From contig DBQB01000017.1 in NCBI GenBank assembly GCA_002305685.1, forward strand, positions 19,767-83,766: DNA of 64,000 bases. Reading direction: 5' to 3'. The notes beneath the pieces were generated by a model. That model searched no databases. It was not told the origin of the DNA and was given only the letters and a program-made list of their open reading frames with translations. The number at the start of each line of letters is the position of its first letter. The stretch's first letter is position 1. The position numbers were made by a program, and so were the translations under genes. This document shows, one piece after another, positions 41,907-50,910 of this stretch. This stretch comes from Ruminococcaceae bacterium UBA1405. Lineage in GTDB: Bacteria; Bacillota; Clostridia; Oscillospirales; Ruminococcaceae.

Positions 41907-42529
41907 TATGCGTACACCTCCTCGAGTTTCTCAACTGCAGCTTTGACAATAACCATCTTGTCGCAGCCGAGCATATCGTAAACGTTGAGGGAGCCAGCGG
42001 TGGTGGTCTTTACACCAGGGATGTTGGCTGCACTCTTGATAACCTTCTCATCGCTCTGCGCGGTAACGATCAGGGTCTTTTTGGAAGCGCCCAGAGCGTT
42101 GAGCATCGCAACAACGGTTTTGGTCTTGTAGGAGTCCAGGGTGAGCTGATCCAGAACGATCATCTCGTTGCCGGAAACCTTGCTGGAAAGAGCGGACTTG
42201 ATGGCCAGTCTCTTAACCTTCTTGTTCAGGGAGTAGCTGTAATCGCGGGGCTTGGGGCCGAGAGCGATACCACCATGTCTCCACTGGGGAGCGCGGATGG
42301 AACCCTGTCTCGCGTGGCCGGTGCCTTTCTGTCTCCAGGGCTTACGGCCGCCGCCGCTTACTTCGGTTCTGGTCAGCGTGGACTGGGTGCCCTGACGCTG
42401 GTTGGCCAGATAATTGACAACGGAAGCGTGCATAACGCTGGTGTTGGGCTCAATGCCGAAAATGGCATCGGAAAGTTCCATTTCGCCAACACTTTTGCCG
42501 GTCATATCAAAAACAGTAACCTTTGGCAT
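41906..42529 (-). CDS. rplD: 50S ribosomal protein L4
   Basis: This 207-residue protein starts MPKVTVFDMTGKSVGEMELSD and has the tunnel loop GGGRKPWRQKGTGHARQGSIRAPQWRHGG. In E. coli L4 is also the autogenous repressor of the S10 operon, which is relevant to the long leader upstream of rpsJ. Confidence 0.98.
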   Translation of the reverse strand: MPKVTVFDMTGKSVGEMELSDAIFGIEPNTSVMHASVVNYLANQRQGTQSTLTRTEVSGGGRKPWRQKGTGHARQGSIRAPQWRHGGIALGPKPRDYSYSLNKKVKRLAIKSALSSKVSGNEMIVLDQLTLDSYKTKTVVAMLNALGASKKTLIVTAQSDEKVIKSAANIPGVKTTTAGSLNVYDMLGCDKMVIVKAAVEKLEEVYA

Positions 42530-42547
42530 TGTGTATTCCTCCTTCCC

Positions 42548-43180
42548 TTACGCCTTAACACTATCGGTGATGTAGACGATACCACCCTTGGGGCCGGGGA
42601 GAGCGCCCTTGAAAGCGATCAGGTTGTTCTCCGCATCCACCTTGGCAACCACCAGATTCTGGACGGTTACGCCGGCGCAGCCATAGTGGCCAGGAAGTCT
42701 CTTACCTTTTCTGACTCTGGAAGGATCGGAGCAGGCGCCCATAGAACCCGCATGGCGGTGTACAGGACCGGTACCGTGGGTATCCTTCAGAGAATGCTGG
42801 CCATATCTCTTGATGGTGCCAGCGTATCCTTTACCTTTGGAAGTGCCGCGCACATCCACAGCGTCGCCCACCGCAAAGGTGTCCGCCTTGATGACAGCGC
42901 CAATTTCCAGAGCGCTGATGTCGTCCAGTCTGAACTCCTTGAGGGTCTTCTTGGGAGCAACATCGGCCTTGGCAAAGTGGCCCTTCATGGGCTTGTTCAC
43001 CTTTTTGAGGCTTACTTCGCCGAAACCAACCTGAACAGCTTCATAGCCGTCATTCTCGTTGGTTTTCTTCTGTACCACTACGCAGGGACCGGCTTCCACT
43101 ACGGTGACAGGAATTACATTTCCTTTTTCGTCAAAAAGCTGGGTCATACCAATCTTTTTGCCAATAATGCACTTTTGCAT
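42548..43180 (-). CDS. rplC: 50S ribosomal protein L3
   Basis: This 210-residue protein starts MQKCIIGKKIGMTQLFDEKGNVIPVT and has GTSKGKGYAGTIKRYGQHSLKDTHG and PGHYGCAGVTVQNL. It is 72 bp after rpsJ. Confidence 0.98.
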   Translation of the reverse strand: MQKCIIGKKIGMTQLFDEKGNVIPVTVVEAGPCVVVQKKTNENDGYEAVQVGFGEVSLKKVNKPMKGHFAKADVAPKKTLKEFRLDDISALEIGAVIKADTFAVGDAVDVRGTSKGKGYAGTIKRYGQHSLKDTHGTGPVHRHAGSMGACSDPSRVRKGKRLPGHYGCAGVTVQNLVVAKVDAENNLIAFKGALPGPKGGIVYITDSVKA

Positions 43181-43252
43181 CTTTCCTACCTCCTTCGGTT
43201 ATTGGTTGGCATTTGCCAACATGACCTGTCGTATCTGGTGGAAAACTTTGCT

Positions 43253-43570
43253 TTACAGCTTGATTTCCACTTCAACACCGGCAGGGAGCTCAAGGCTGGT
43301 CAGGGCCTCGACAGTCTTGTCGGAAGGCCGGATCACATCGATGAGTCTCTTGTGGGTTCTTCTCTCAAACTGTTCCCGGCTGTCCTTATACTTATGAACA
43401 GCACGAAGAATGGTTATGATCTCCTTCTCAGTGGGAAGGGGGATGGGGCCGGAGACAGCGGCGCCGGTTCTTTTTGCCGCCTCAACGATCTTCTCTGCAG
43501 AAGCATCCACCAACTGATGATCATAGCCCTTGAGTCTGATTCTGATTTTTTCTTTGACTGCCACGTTCAT
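43253..43570 (-). CDS. rpsJ: 30S ribosomal protein S10
   Basis: This 105-residue protein is the first gene of the superoperon and is also a NusG/NusB partner in antitermination. KEKIRIRLKGYDHQLVDASAEKIVEAAKRTGA and the loop RAVHKYKDSREQFERRTHKR are diagnostic. The ATG follows AAGGAGGCG. A leader of about 345 nt separates it from its promoter. Confidence 0.98.
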   Translation of the reverse strand: MNVAVKEKIRIRLKGYDHQLVDASAEKIVEAAKRTGAAVSGPIPLPTEKEIITILRAVHKYKDSREQFERRTHKRLIDVIRPSDKTVEALTSLELPAGVEVEIKL

Positions 43571-43913
43571 CGCCTCCTTGCGTTGTTCCTAGCGGGATAA
43601 CGACAAATACTGAACACTGTGCCGTGTGTTTCGCACACACATCATGAAAAAAGGTTAAACACCGTATCTCCACGCTGCTTAACCGGAAAACACAAAACGG
43701 CCCTTGTTGCCCGACCGCGTCCAAAAGTCCGCAATCTCACTGATCTTCGGCATCCATACCGAAAACCATAAGCCATCTTCAGCATATTCTGTCGCCCGGT
43801 TTAATAATCGGACATACTCAGCGGAAATTCCCTGCCTCTGAGGCAGCCACCTCCCGCGTCATCGCATATCTTGTGCAGTCTTCACGAGTCAGGGATCAAC
43901 CTGTATTCTCGTG
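43571..43913 (-). promoter_or_regulatory. Long untranslated leader of the S10 operon
   Basis: No gene is supported on either strand. The minus-strand transcript can form several hairpins: GGTTAA/TTAACC (plus 43653-43658 with 43679-43684), TTCGG/CCGAA (43746-43750 with 43759-43763) and CTGCCT/AGGCAG (43832-43837 with 43841-43846). This suits autogenous or other post-initiation control, but no known leader motif was recognised. Confidence 0.5.
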
Positions 43914-43920
43914 CCTTATT

Positions 43921-43949
43921 ATCATACCGTATCCTTGAGAAAATTGCAA
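43921..43949 (-). promoter_or_regulatory. Promoter of the S10-spc-alpha superoperon
   Basis: On the minus strand TTGCAA (plus 43944-43949) and TATGAT (plus 43921-43926) are separated by 17 bp. The start would be near 43914. Confidence 0.65.
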
Positions 43950-44292
43950 GTTTTTTTTCGAAAACCTTGATTTTTGCAAAAGTTTGTAAGGGTTTCCATT
44001 TTCCCAGCGATTTTCTCCCGATTTATGGCATATTTTACAGTATCTTTTTCCCTCCCTACACATCTTGCCCGGGATGGCTGGGGATTATACCGCCTTCTTC
44101 CCCTGATTTTGCCATACAAATGGACGACAGGCACTGTCGGTTTGCCGCTTTACGCCGGATATTGCCTATGGTATAATGGACGGCGAAAGAGGGCTGCGAA
44201 AAATTCCTTCCTATTTATATAGCAGTGCACTGCGCCTCAGAGAATGTCTCCGGTACGCCGGAGACAGATTCCTTTTCAGGAGATGTTGCAAA

Positions 44293-44997
44293 ATGCTTGC
44301 CACCATCATCAACAGCGCCGCCATCGTTTTGGGCAGCCTCATTGGCATCCTGTTCAAACAGCGCATCAATACCCGAATCACCCGCTCCCTGGTCACCGCC
44401 CTGGCGCTGGCGGTGGCGGTGCTGGGCATTATGGGCGCCATCCAGACAAAGGATTCCCTGGGCATGGTGATCTGCATTGCCATTGGAACCCTGTTGGGAG
44501 AACTGTTGGACCTGGACGGCAAACTGGAGGCTTTGGCGCAGCTGCTGCGCCGTCTGGTTGCCCCGGGGAAAGCCGCCTCCGGCTCCTTCACCCAGGGATT
44601 TATTTCCGCCACCCTAACCTTTTGTATCGGTTCCATGGCGATCATGGGGTCAATGCAGGCCGGTATCAGCGGGGATATGTCCATCCTGCTCTCCAAATCG
44701 GTGATCGACTGCATCACCGCCGTCTCCTTCGCCACCGCTCTGGGCATCGGGGTGGCGTTTTCCGCCCTGCCCATACTGGTCTATCAGGGGACCATCACCC
44801 TGCTTGCCTCCGTGATCGCTCCCTTTCTCTCCTCAGCGGTAATCCTTGAGGTTTCGGCGGTGGGCAGCATTATGATGATCGGTATTGCTATCAATCTATT
44901 GGAACTGCGGAAGATTCCGGTGGCCAATATGCTGCCGGCCATGTTCTTGCCGGTCCTCTATCAGCCGCTGTCTCAGTGGATAGCCCGGCTGATTTAA
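44293..44997 (+). CDS. DUF554 family membrane protein
   Basis: This 234-residue integral membrane protein matches DUF554: MLATIINSAAIVLGSLIGIL at the N-terminus, TLTFCIGSMAIMGSMQAG near residue 105, and further helices toward the C-terminus, about seven in all. Its function is unknown. The ATG at 44293 follows AGGAG by 10 nt; the 39 codons upstream are polar and lack a ribosome-binding site. Its stop overlaps the convergent DUF4832-type gene by 4 bp. Confidence 0.88.
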   Translation: MLATIINSAAIVLGSLIGILFKQRINTRITRSLVTALALAVAVLGIMGAIQTKDSLGMVICIAIGTLLGELLDLDGKLEALAQLLRRLVAPGKAASGSFTQGFISATLTFCIGSMAIMGSMQAGISGDMSILLSKSVIDCITAVSFATALGIGVAFSALPILVYQGTITLLASVIAPFLSSAVILEVSAVGSIMMIGIAINLLELRKIPVANMLPAMFLPVLYQPLSQWIARLI

Positions 44998-46433
44998 TCG
45001 GTGAGCACCAGGTTACCAAAAGGATACCATTTATCCTCCGTCCCGCCGGAAGTGCCCAACAGATAAGTAGGATTTTCATCCTCCGGCTGCCGGTAAAGTC
45101 CTACCGCCAACCGATAGCTTCCCGGCTCCAGCCCTTCCAGATAGATGCTGATCCGGTGTGTTGCCGTCTCATCCGGCATCCAGTCGTGAGGGTCCATCTG
45201 GGTCAGGTACCGCTGGAGCAGATTTCCGTCTTCGTCCAGCACTCCCAGATACACCAGCGCCGGTTCATACAGCGGGGTTAGTCCGTCGTTGGAAAAGGTG
45301 AAGGTCATTTCACAGGACTCTCCCACCGAAAGGGTTTGGGGATAGGTCACCGTTTTCAGCCGGAAATGGTAACCAAGCAGGTTGGCCACCGCATCAAAAA
45401 AGGCTGGATCGGACTGATACATCTCCTGGGATACCTGCAGATAGGACGGTCTTCCGGCCTCCAGCGCCTCCATCAGCTTATCTTCATCCCAAAGCCCCAT
45501 CTCCACAAGGTCGTGATACCCGTAAGCGATCTCATAGATCGCAGGCGCCTTTCCATAAACATCCATACACTCGCTGCCGTCATAAAAGTACATGATGCCG
45601 TCCCGGCGCATACTCATCCCCTGCTCCACGGCCCACTGGTAAACCTCTGCATACCGTTTTTCTCTACCAGAATTGACCAGCAGCGTATTGGGAAAAGCGT
45701 CCAGATAGGGCTGAAGATAATCCTGCTGGAACATCTCAGGGGTAATATACTCCCATCCCGCCTCCTCGATCTCATAGTAATGCTGTTCTCCCCAGTTTCC
45801 AAAGGAACGGATATCCATATACGGCACATCGGGATGTCCGTCATACCGCTCCCCCAGCGCCTTCACAAAATTCTTCATCTTTTCGATAAAGATGGGGTCC
45901 GACCAGTTGGGGATCATCTGATCAAAGTAAACCCGCTCTCCTGTCCAGTCGTGATACAGTGAGATTGCTCTCCCCTCAGCCCCCGCCTCGAATACCCACT
46001 CAGGGGTTACATACATTTTATCCACCGAGGAATTGGCGTTCATCACCCCAAACGCGAACTCCTTGCCCAAGGCATGATAGGCGGAGATATAATCGTCAAT
46101 GATGTCCCACCGGTACTGTCCTTCTTCCGGCTCAATCTCGCTCCAATCAAAGCGGGTATAACCGATGGCGATTTTGTCCAGAAACGCGGGATCAAAGGTG
46201 CTGTCGGGATAGCTGCGCAGCACCAGTCCTTTTCCGGGATTGAGCAGTACCTCGTCGGTATCAATGCCATAAAAAGTTATAAATTCCGGCTCGATGATCT
46301 GGGAAGAGGAGGACATCTCCTGCGAGCTGGTTTCCGAAGATTCCTGCAATTGCAGCGACAATACTACAAGCAGCAATCCGCCTACCAGACATATCGCAAA
46401 AATCCGCAGCCAGCTATTTTTGTTCTGTTTCAA
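44994..46433 (-). CDS. Secreted DUF4832-type glycoside-hydrolase-like protein
   Basis: This 479-residue protein has an N-terminal membrane helix (IFAICLVGGLLLVVLSLQL) without a lipobox Cys, a short Ser-rich linker, and a barrel-like domain with NPGKGLVLR, YTRFDWSEIEPEEGQYRWDIID and DIRSFGNWGEQH, which resemble beta-galactosidase-type TIM-barrel glycosidases with a DUF4832 C-terminal beta-sandwich. The position of catalytic Glu residues is not certain. Promoter TTGACA (plus 46491-46496), 18 bp, TACAAT (plus 46467-46472). Confidence 0.75.
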   Translation of the reverse strand: MKQNKNSWLRIFAICLVGGLLLVVLSLQLQESSETSSQEMSSSSQIIEPEFITFYGIDTDEVLLNPGKGLVLRSYPDSTFDPAFLDKIAIGYTRFDWSEIEPEEGQYRWDIIDDYISAYHALGKEFAFGVMNANSSVDKMYVTPEWVFEAGAEGRAISLYHDWTGERVYFDQMIPNWSDPIFIEKMKNFVKALGERYDGHPDVPYMDIRSFGNWGEQHYYEIEEAGWEYITPEMFQQDYLQPYLDAFPNTLLVNSGREKRYAEVYQWAVEQGMSMRRDGIMYFYDGSECMDVYGKAPAIYEIAYGYHDLVEMGLWDEDKLMEALEAGRPSYLQVSQEMYQSDPAFFDAVANLLGYHFRLKTVTYPQTLSVGESCEMTFTFSNDGLTPLYEPALVYLGVLDEDGNLLQRYLTQMDPHDWMPDETATHRISIYLEGLEPGSYRLAVGLYRQPEDENPTYLLGTSGGTEDKWYPFGNLVLTD

Positions 46434-46466
46434 ATCCAGTTCCTCCTGCCCTGCATTTCTGTTTTA

Positions 46467-46496
46467 TTGTATTGTGCCGGTGAGGGAAATGTCAAG
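46467..46496 (-). promoter_or_regulatory. Promoter of DUF4832-type gene
   Basis: Minus-strand TTGACA (plus 46491-46496) and TACAAT (plus 46467-46472), spacing 18 bp; start near 46460, 27 nt before the ATG. Confidence 0.7.
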
Positions 46497-46523
46497 AAAA
46501 TACAGTAAAGTCAAAACAAACAA

Positions 46524-46557
46524 CGCCTTTGGAAACCCCGAAAGGACCCCAAAGGCG
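46524..46557 (-). terminator. Terminator after proS
   Basis: Nine-base-pair stem (46524-46532 with 46549-46557), 16-nt loop, then T-rich TTGTTTGTTTT on the minus strand. Confidence 0.8.
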
Positions 46558-46607
46558 CCATTTTTATATTCAGCAGCGTGTGGTACGTTTTCGTCCACAG
46601 CTAAAAA

Positions 46608-48041
46608 TCAATAGGCTTTTCCCCAAATGACCATCGCCTTGGCTTTTTTGCCGCAGCACACACAGGTATCCGAGAGATGCTCCTGCTCAAAAGGCATACA
46701 CCGGGAGGAGATGCCGCACTCTTCCTTGAGCTTCTCCTCACACGCCAGATCCCCGCACCACATGGCTTTGACAAAACCGTTCTTGCCGTCGGTGGCGGCC
46801 TTCATCTCCTCCATGTTGGTGGCGGCGGTGGTTTTCTCGATGCGGTTTTGCAACGCCTTGGCATAGAGACCGTCGTGTACCGCCTGCATCAGCTCCGGCA
46901 GCTTCTGCTCCAGCTGGTCCAGAGGCACAAAATATTTTTCCCGGTTATCCCGGCGCACAATCACGCACTGGCCCTTCTCAATATCCTTGGGCCCAATCTC
47001 CAGACGCAGCGGCACGCCCTTCATCTCATACTCGGCAAACTTCCAGCCGGGAGAGTTATCGGTGTCGTCCACCTTAACCCGAACCAGCTTTTGCAGCCGC
47101 TCCTTCAGCTCGTAAGCTTTGTCCAGTACCCCTTCGGTATGCTGGGCCACCGGCACAATCACCACCTGGATGGGGGCGATGGCAGGGGGCAGTACCAAAC
47201 CGTTGTCGTCTCCGTGGGTCATGATGATGGCGCCGATGATACGGGTGGACATTCCCCAGGAGGTCTGGAAAGGATGCTGGAGGGTGTTATCCCGCCCGGT
47301 AAAGGCAATATCAAAGGCCTTGGCAAAACCGTCCCCGAAATAATGGCTGGTGCCGCTTTGCAGCGCCTTTCCATCGTGCATCATCGCCTCGATGGTGTAG
47401 GTCGCCTCGGCGCCGGCGAACTTTTCTTTATCGGTCTTTTTGCCCTTGATGACCGGGATGGCCAGCTGGTTTTCGCAGACGTCAGCATAAATGTTCAGCA
47501 TCCGCTCGGTCTCCTCGATGGCTTCCTGAGCGGTTTCATGCATGGTGTGGCCTTCCTGCCACCAGAACTCCATCGTCCGCAGGAAGGGACGGGTGGTCTT
47601 TTCCCAACGCACCACCGAGCACCACTGGTTGTACAGCTTGGGCAGATCCCGGTAGGAGTGGATGATGTGGGCATAGTGCTCGCAGAACAGCGTCTCCGAA
47701 GTGGGACGCACACAGAGCCGGTCGGTCAGCTTCTCATTGCCGCCCATGGTGACCCAAGCCACCTCCGGGGCAAACCCTTCCACATGATCCTTCTCTTTTT
47801 GCAGCAGGCTTTCCGGGATAAACAGAGGCATTCCCACATTCTCGTGGCCGGTCTCCTTAAAACGCTGGTCCAGGATTTTCTGGATGTTTTCCCAGATGGC
47901 ATATCCATAAGGCCGCAGGATCATACATCCACGTACTGACGAATAATCCACCAGCTCCGCTTTTTTTACAATATCGGTATACCACTGCGCAAAATCTTCG
48001 TTCATCGAAGTTATGGCAGTTACCATTTTTTTCTGTGCCAT
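46608..48041 (-). CDS. proS: Prolyl-tRNA synthetase (archaeal/eukaryal-type, short form)
   Basis: This 477-residue class II synthetase charges tRNA-Pro. Motif 2 is in RWEKTTRPFLRTMEFWWQEGHT, and the C-terminus has a zinc-type domain with CVCCGKKAKAMVIWGKAY ending in Tyr, the mark of the type 3 ProS. It lacks the YbaK editing insertion of the bacterial-type enzyme. No T-box was found upstream. Promoter TTGCAT (plus 48143-48148), 17 bp, TAAACT (plus 48120-48125). Confidence 0.96.
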   Translation of the reverse strand: MAQKKMVTAITSMNEDFAQWYTDIVKKAELVDYSSVRGCMILRPYGYAIWENIQKILDQRFKETGHENVGMPLFIPESLLQKEKDHVEGFAPEVAWVTMGGNEKLTDRLCVRPTSETLFCEHYAHIIHSYRDLPKLYNQWCSVVRWEKTTRPFLRTMEFWWQEGHTMHETAQEAIEETERMLNIYADVCENQLAIPVIKGKKTDKEKFAGAEATYTIEAMMHDGKALQSGTSHYFGDGFAKAFDIAFTGRDNTLQHPFQTSWGMSTRIIGAIIMTHGDDNGLVLPPAIAPIQVVIVPVAQHTEGVLDKAYELKERLQKLVRVKVDDTDNSPGWKFAEYEMKGVPLRLEIGPKDIEKGQCVIVRRDNREKYFVPLDQLEQKLPELMQAVHDGLYAKALQNRIEKTTAATNMEEMKAATDGKNGFVKAMWCGDLACEEKLKEECGISSRCMPFEQEHLSDTCVCCGKKAKAMVIWGKAY

Positions 48042-48119
48042 CGCACACTCCGCCTTTCTGATAATCTATCTTTGACGCCGACGCCGCTTTGGGGCGAAAA
48101 CGAAAGCATACCCGCATTT

Positions 48120-48148
48120 AGTTTATCAAATTGCGGGGATAAATGCAA
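48120..48148 (-). promoter_or_regulatory. Promoter of proS
   Basis: Minus-strand TTGCAT (plus 48143-48148) and TAAACT (plus 48120-48125), spacing 17 bp. A CCCGCA/TGCGGG repeat (48111-48116 with 48132-48137) spans it. Confidence 0.5.
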
Positions 48149-48225
48149 GGAAATCCGCCATTTCCCCACTACATTGTCAAGTTTTTCCGCAAAAGATGAT
48201 GTACAAACAGGATAATTTAGCATTG

Positions 48226-48258
48226 TTGACAAACAATAAAATTAAGTATATACTTAAT
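48226..48258 (+). promoter_or_regulatory. carD-family gene promoter over a perfect palindrome
   Basis: TTGACA (48226-48231) and TATACT (48249-48254) are 17 bp apart. The -10 lies inside a perfect 18-bp palindrome at 48241-48258 (ATTAAGTATATACTTAAT). A second inverted repeat, ATTGTT/AACAAT (48222-48227 with 48232-48237), covers the -35. Confidence 0.8.
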
Positions 48259-48363
48259 GTATATGGTTCATTGTAATCTACAATATTCAATGAAGCTTTT
48301 TGGGGAGATCGCGCAACGAATCCCCCGGTAAGATGATTCACTTTCTGGAGATTGGAGGAAACT

Positions 48364-48876
48364 ATGTATCAACCGATGGACTATGTCAACTATGGGGAAC
48401 TGGGCGTTTGTCAGATCACTTCGATCGGAAAACATCCGGAACTGGACCCCAACCAAACCTATTACACCATCAAACCTTTGGAGCGGCCGGAAAACACCAT
48501 CTATCTTCCGGTGGAGAAGGCGGTAGGCTCCCGCATCCGAAAGATCATCTCACCGGAAAACGCCATGCAGCTTTTGGAGAAGATCCCCCAGCTGGACACC
48601 ATCCAGCGCGCAAACCGCAAGGAAACCCAGCAGGCGCTGGAACAGTCGATGAAAACCCATCTCTGTGAGGAGTGGTGCCGGGTGCTGAAGACCCTCTATC
48701 CCTCCCGAGTCAATTTACAGGGTGGCAACCACAAGAGAAGCGCCACCGAAGAGCTGCTGTGGCGCACAGCGGAGGGATGCCTGGTGGGAGAGCTGTCCTT
48801 TGCTTTGGGCGAATCCAAGGAGGACGCCCGGGAACGGCTCAAAAGCTGTTTTCGCCACGCCGCGTTCCAGTGCTGA
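48364..48876 (+). CDS. CarD family transcriptional regulator
   Basis: This 170-residue protein belongs to the CarD/CdnL group. The N-terminal RNA-polymerase-interaction domain runs YVNYGELGVCQITSIG to PENTIYLPVEKA, and the C-terminal half is a helical DNA-binding part. In other bacteria such proteins stabilise open promoter complexes at rRNA and other promoters. The ATG at 48364 follows GGAGG. Leader of about 105 nt from the promoter at 48226-48254. Confidence 0.88.
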   Translation: MYQPMDYVNYGELGVCQITSIGKHPELDPNQTYYTIKPLERPENTIYLPVEKAVGSRIRKIISPENAMQLLEKIPQLDTIQRANRKETQQALEQSMKTHLCEEWCRVLKTLYPSRVNLQGGNHKRSATEELLWRTAEGCLVGELSFALGESKEDARERLKSCFRHAAFQC

Positions 48877-48911
48877 CATGACAAAAGACGAAAGACGGTA
48901 TGCCGAAAGCT

Positions 48912-49646
48912 TTAACCGATCACAAACCCGCCGTTGGGGCTTAACACCTGCCCGGTGATAAAGCTGCTGTCCTCCCCTGCCAAAAACAAAACCGCTTGGG
49001 CCACCTGTTCCGGGGTTCCGATGCATCCCAGCGGGGTCTGCTCCCGCAGCGACTCCATGGTCTCAGGCCCCAGCGCCGCGTTCATCTCGGTATCAATCAC
49101 CCCCGGCGCCACGCAGTTGACCCGGATACCGGAAAGCCCCAGCTCTTTTGCCAGCGCCCGGGTAAAGCCGATCACGGCGGCTTTGGCTGCCGAATAGTGT
49201 ACCTCGCAGGCGCCACCCACCTGTCCCCACATGGAGGAGAGGTTGACAATGCTGCCCTTTCCTGCGGCAATCATCATCGGCGCCACCGCCTGGCAGCAGT
49301 GAAACATTCCTTTGACATTTACATCAAACATCCGGTCCCAGTCGCTTTCGGTCAGCTGGGTAAAAAGCTTTTGCTGGGCGATTCCTGCGTTGTTCACCAG
49401 CACATCGATGCCACCAAAAGCATATTCGGCGCGGGAAGCCATCCGGCGCACCTGGACAGCATCCGATACATCCCCCTGCAGCGCCAGCGCTTTCACCCCC
49501 ATCCCTTCCAGCTCCCGGCACAGTGACAGCGCAGCGGATTCGCTGGTCCGATAATTGACCGCCACATTCCATCCTTTCTGCCCAAACAGCAGGGCGCAGG
49601 CCCGTCCAATCCCACGGGAGGCCCCTGTAATCCATACGGTAGCCAA
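48912..49646 (-). CDS. Short-chain dehydrogenase/reductase (FabG-like)
   Basis: This 244-residue oxidoreductase has the NAD(P) motif TGASRGIG at the N-terminus, NNAG near residue 86 and the catalytic Ser-Tyr-Lys (SSMWGQV, YSAAK). The start is TTG at 49644-49646, following AAGGAAGGG; the longer frame overlaps the acpP terminator. It is a second FabG-like gene next to the fatty-acid cluster but is separated from acpP by a terminator, so it may be expressed on its own and may not be a fatty-acid enzyme. Confidence 0.85.
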   Translation of the reverse strand: MATVWITGASRGIGRACALLFGQKGWNVAVNYRTSESAALSLCRELEGMGVKALALQGDVSDAVQVRRMASRAEYAFGGIDVLVNNAGIAQQKLFTQLTESDWDRMFDVNVKGMFHCCQAVAPMMIAAGKGSIVNLSSMWGQVGGACEVHYSAAKAAVIGFTRALAKELGLSGIRVNCVAPGVIDTEMNAALGPETMESLREQTPLGCIGTPEQVAQAVLFLAGEDSSFITGQVLSPNGGFVIG

Positions 49647-49671
49647 TCCATTCCCTTCCTTTCCTGCAAAC

Positions 49672-49706
49672 AAAAAACAGGCGGCTGATAACAGTCCGCC
49701 TGTTTT
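49672..49706 (-). terminator. Terminator after acpP
   Basis: Eleven-base-pair stem (49674-49684 with 49696-49706) and T-rich flank on the minus strand; marks the end of the fab-acc operon. Confidence 0.88.
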
Positions 49707-49724
49707 ATTTATGCGAAATCGCAA

Positions 49725-49964
49725 TTACATATTGCTTTCCAGATACTTCACGATATCGCCTACCGTTTTGATCCCTTCCACATCCTCATCGGGGATCTCA
49801 ACGTTGAACTCGTCTTCCAGGCTCATTACCAGATCCACAAAGTCCAGAGAATCCGCACCCAGATCGTCAACGATGTTGGCTTCCGCAGTAACGGCGTCCT
49901 CCTCCACATCCAGCTGATCGCAGAGGATCTCTTTCACCTTGTCAAATACTTCATTAGCAGCCAT
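49725..49964 (-). CDS. acpP: Acyl carrier protein
   Basis: This 79-residue acidic protein carries acyl chains on a phosphopantetheine attached to S39 in GADSLDF. It starts at ATG 49964, 8 nt after AGGAGG; an ATG two codons upstream is too close. It ends EDVEGIKTVGDIVKYLESNM. Last gene of the cluster. Confidence 0.97.
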   Translation of the reverse strand: MAANEVFDKVKEILCDQLDVEEDAVTAEANIVDDLGADSLDFVDLVMSLEDEFNVEIPDEDVEGIKTVGDIVKYLESNM

Positions 49965-50088
49965 GATCATTTCCTCCTGTAAAATATTCTCACGCCATAA
50001 ACTGGTCGCTACGGTACATCGGTACCATATACTTCTTTTTATATAGCATCGCATCCTATGCGAGAACTATCTAAGTGAAACACTTCCC

Positions 50089-50910
50089 TCACAACCCGCT
50101 TTCAGGGCCCTCGGAAAATTCGCCAATCTTGCGGAATTTATGATATCTCCCCTCCAGCAGGGTCTCGACCGGGACGTCCCGGAACCGCTGCAGCGCGTCT
50201 TCCAGATATGCCGAAATATTTTGCGCCGTCTCCTCCGGTCCCAGATGGGCTCCTCCTGGGGCTTCGGGGATCATCTTTTCCGCCACGCCCAGCTCAATCA
50301 GGTCTTCCGCCGTAATCCGGCTGCGGTTGGCCGCCTCCTGTTCCCGGGAGGCATCCTTCCAAAGGATACTGGCAAACCCGCGGGGTGAGATGATGGAGTA
50401 CACTGCGTTTTCCAGCATCGCCAGCTCATCGCAAACACCCAGCGCCAAAGCGCCGCCGCTTCCGCCTTCTCCCAGCACAATGGAGATGACGTTGGTTTGC
50501 AGCCGCATCAGTTCAAAGAGATTGCGGGCGATGGCTTCACCCTGACCCCGTTCCTCGGCGCCGATGCCGCAGAACGCGCCAGGGGTATCGATAAAGCAGA
50601 TCACCGGACGATGAAATTTTTCCGCCTGTTTCATCAGCCGAAGTGCCTTGCGATAACCTTCCGGATGGGGCATGGCGAAATTGCTGGCCTTGTTTTCCTC
50701 CAGATTTCTTCCCTTGACCTGCCCAATCACCGTGACCGGACGGCCTTTGAAATAGGCGATGCCGCCCACAATCGCCGGGTCATCCCCAAAGCTTCGGTCC
50801 CCGTGCATCTCGATAAAGGAATCAAAGATCATCGGGATATAGTCGCGGACGGTAGGACGATCCTTCTGATGGACCAGCGAAATCCGCTCCCAAGCAGTCA
50901 GATTGCTCAT
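50089..50910 (-). CDS. accA: Acetyl-CoA carboxylase carboxyltransferase subunit alpha
   Basis: This 273-residue subunit pairs with AccD to transfer the carboxyl group to acetyl-CoA. It has YFKGRPVTVIGQVKGRN, CFIDTPGAFCGIGAEERGQGEAIARNLF and VLGEGGSGGALALGVCD. Overlaps accD by 4 bp, supporting a 1:1 complex. Confidence 0.97.
   Translation of the reverse strand: MSNLTAWERISLVHQKDRPTVRDYIPMIFDSFIEMHGDRSFGDDPAIVGGIAYFKGRPVTVIGQVKGRNLEENKASNFAMPHPEGYRKALRLMKQAEKFHRPVICFIDTPGAFCGIGAEERGQGEAIARNLFELMRLQTNVISIVLGEGGSGGALALGVCDELAMLENAVYSIISPRGFASILWKDASREQEAANRSRITAEDLIELGVAEKMIPEAPGGAHLGPEETAQNISAYLEDALQRFRDVPVETLLEGRYHKFRKIGEFSEGPESGL

Noticed and set aside
48042..48225. T-box upstream of proS
   Set aside because: The leader lacks a T-box sequence, specifier loop and terminator; the promoter lies close to the gene.
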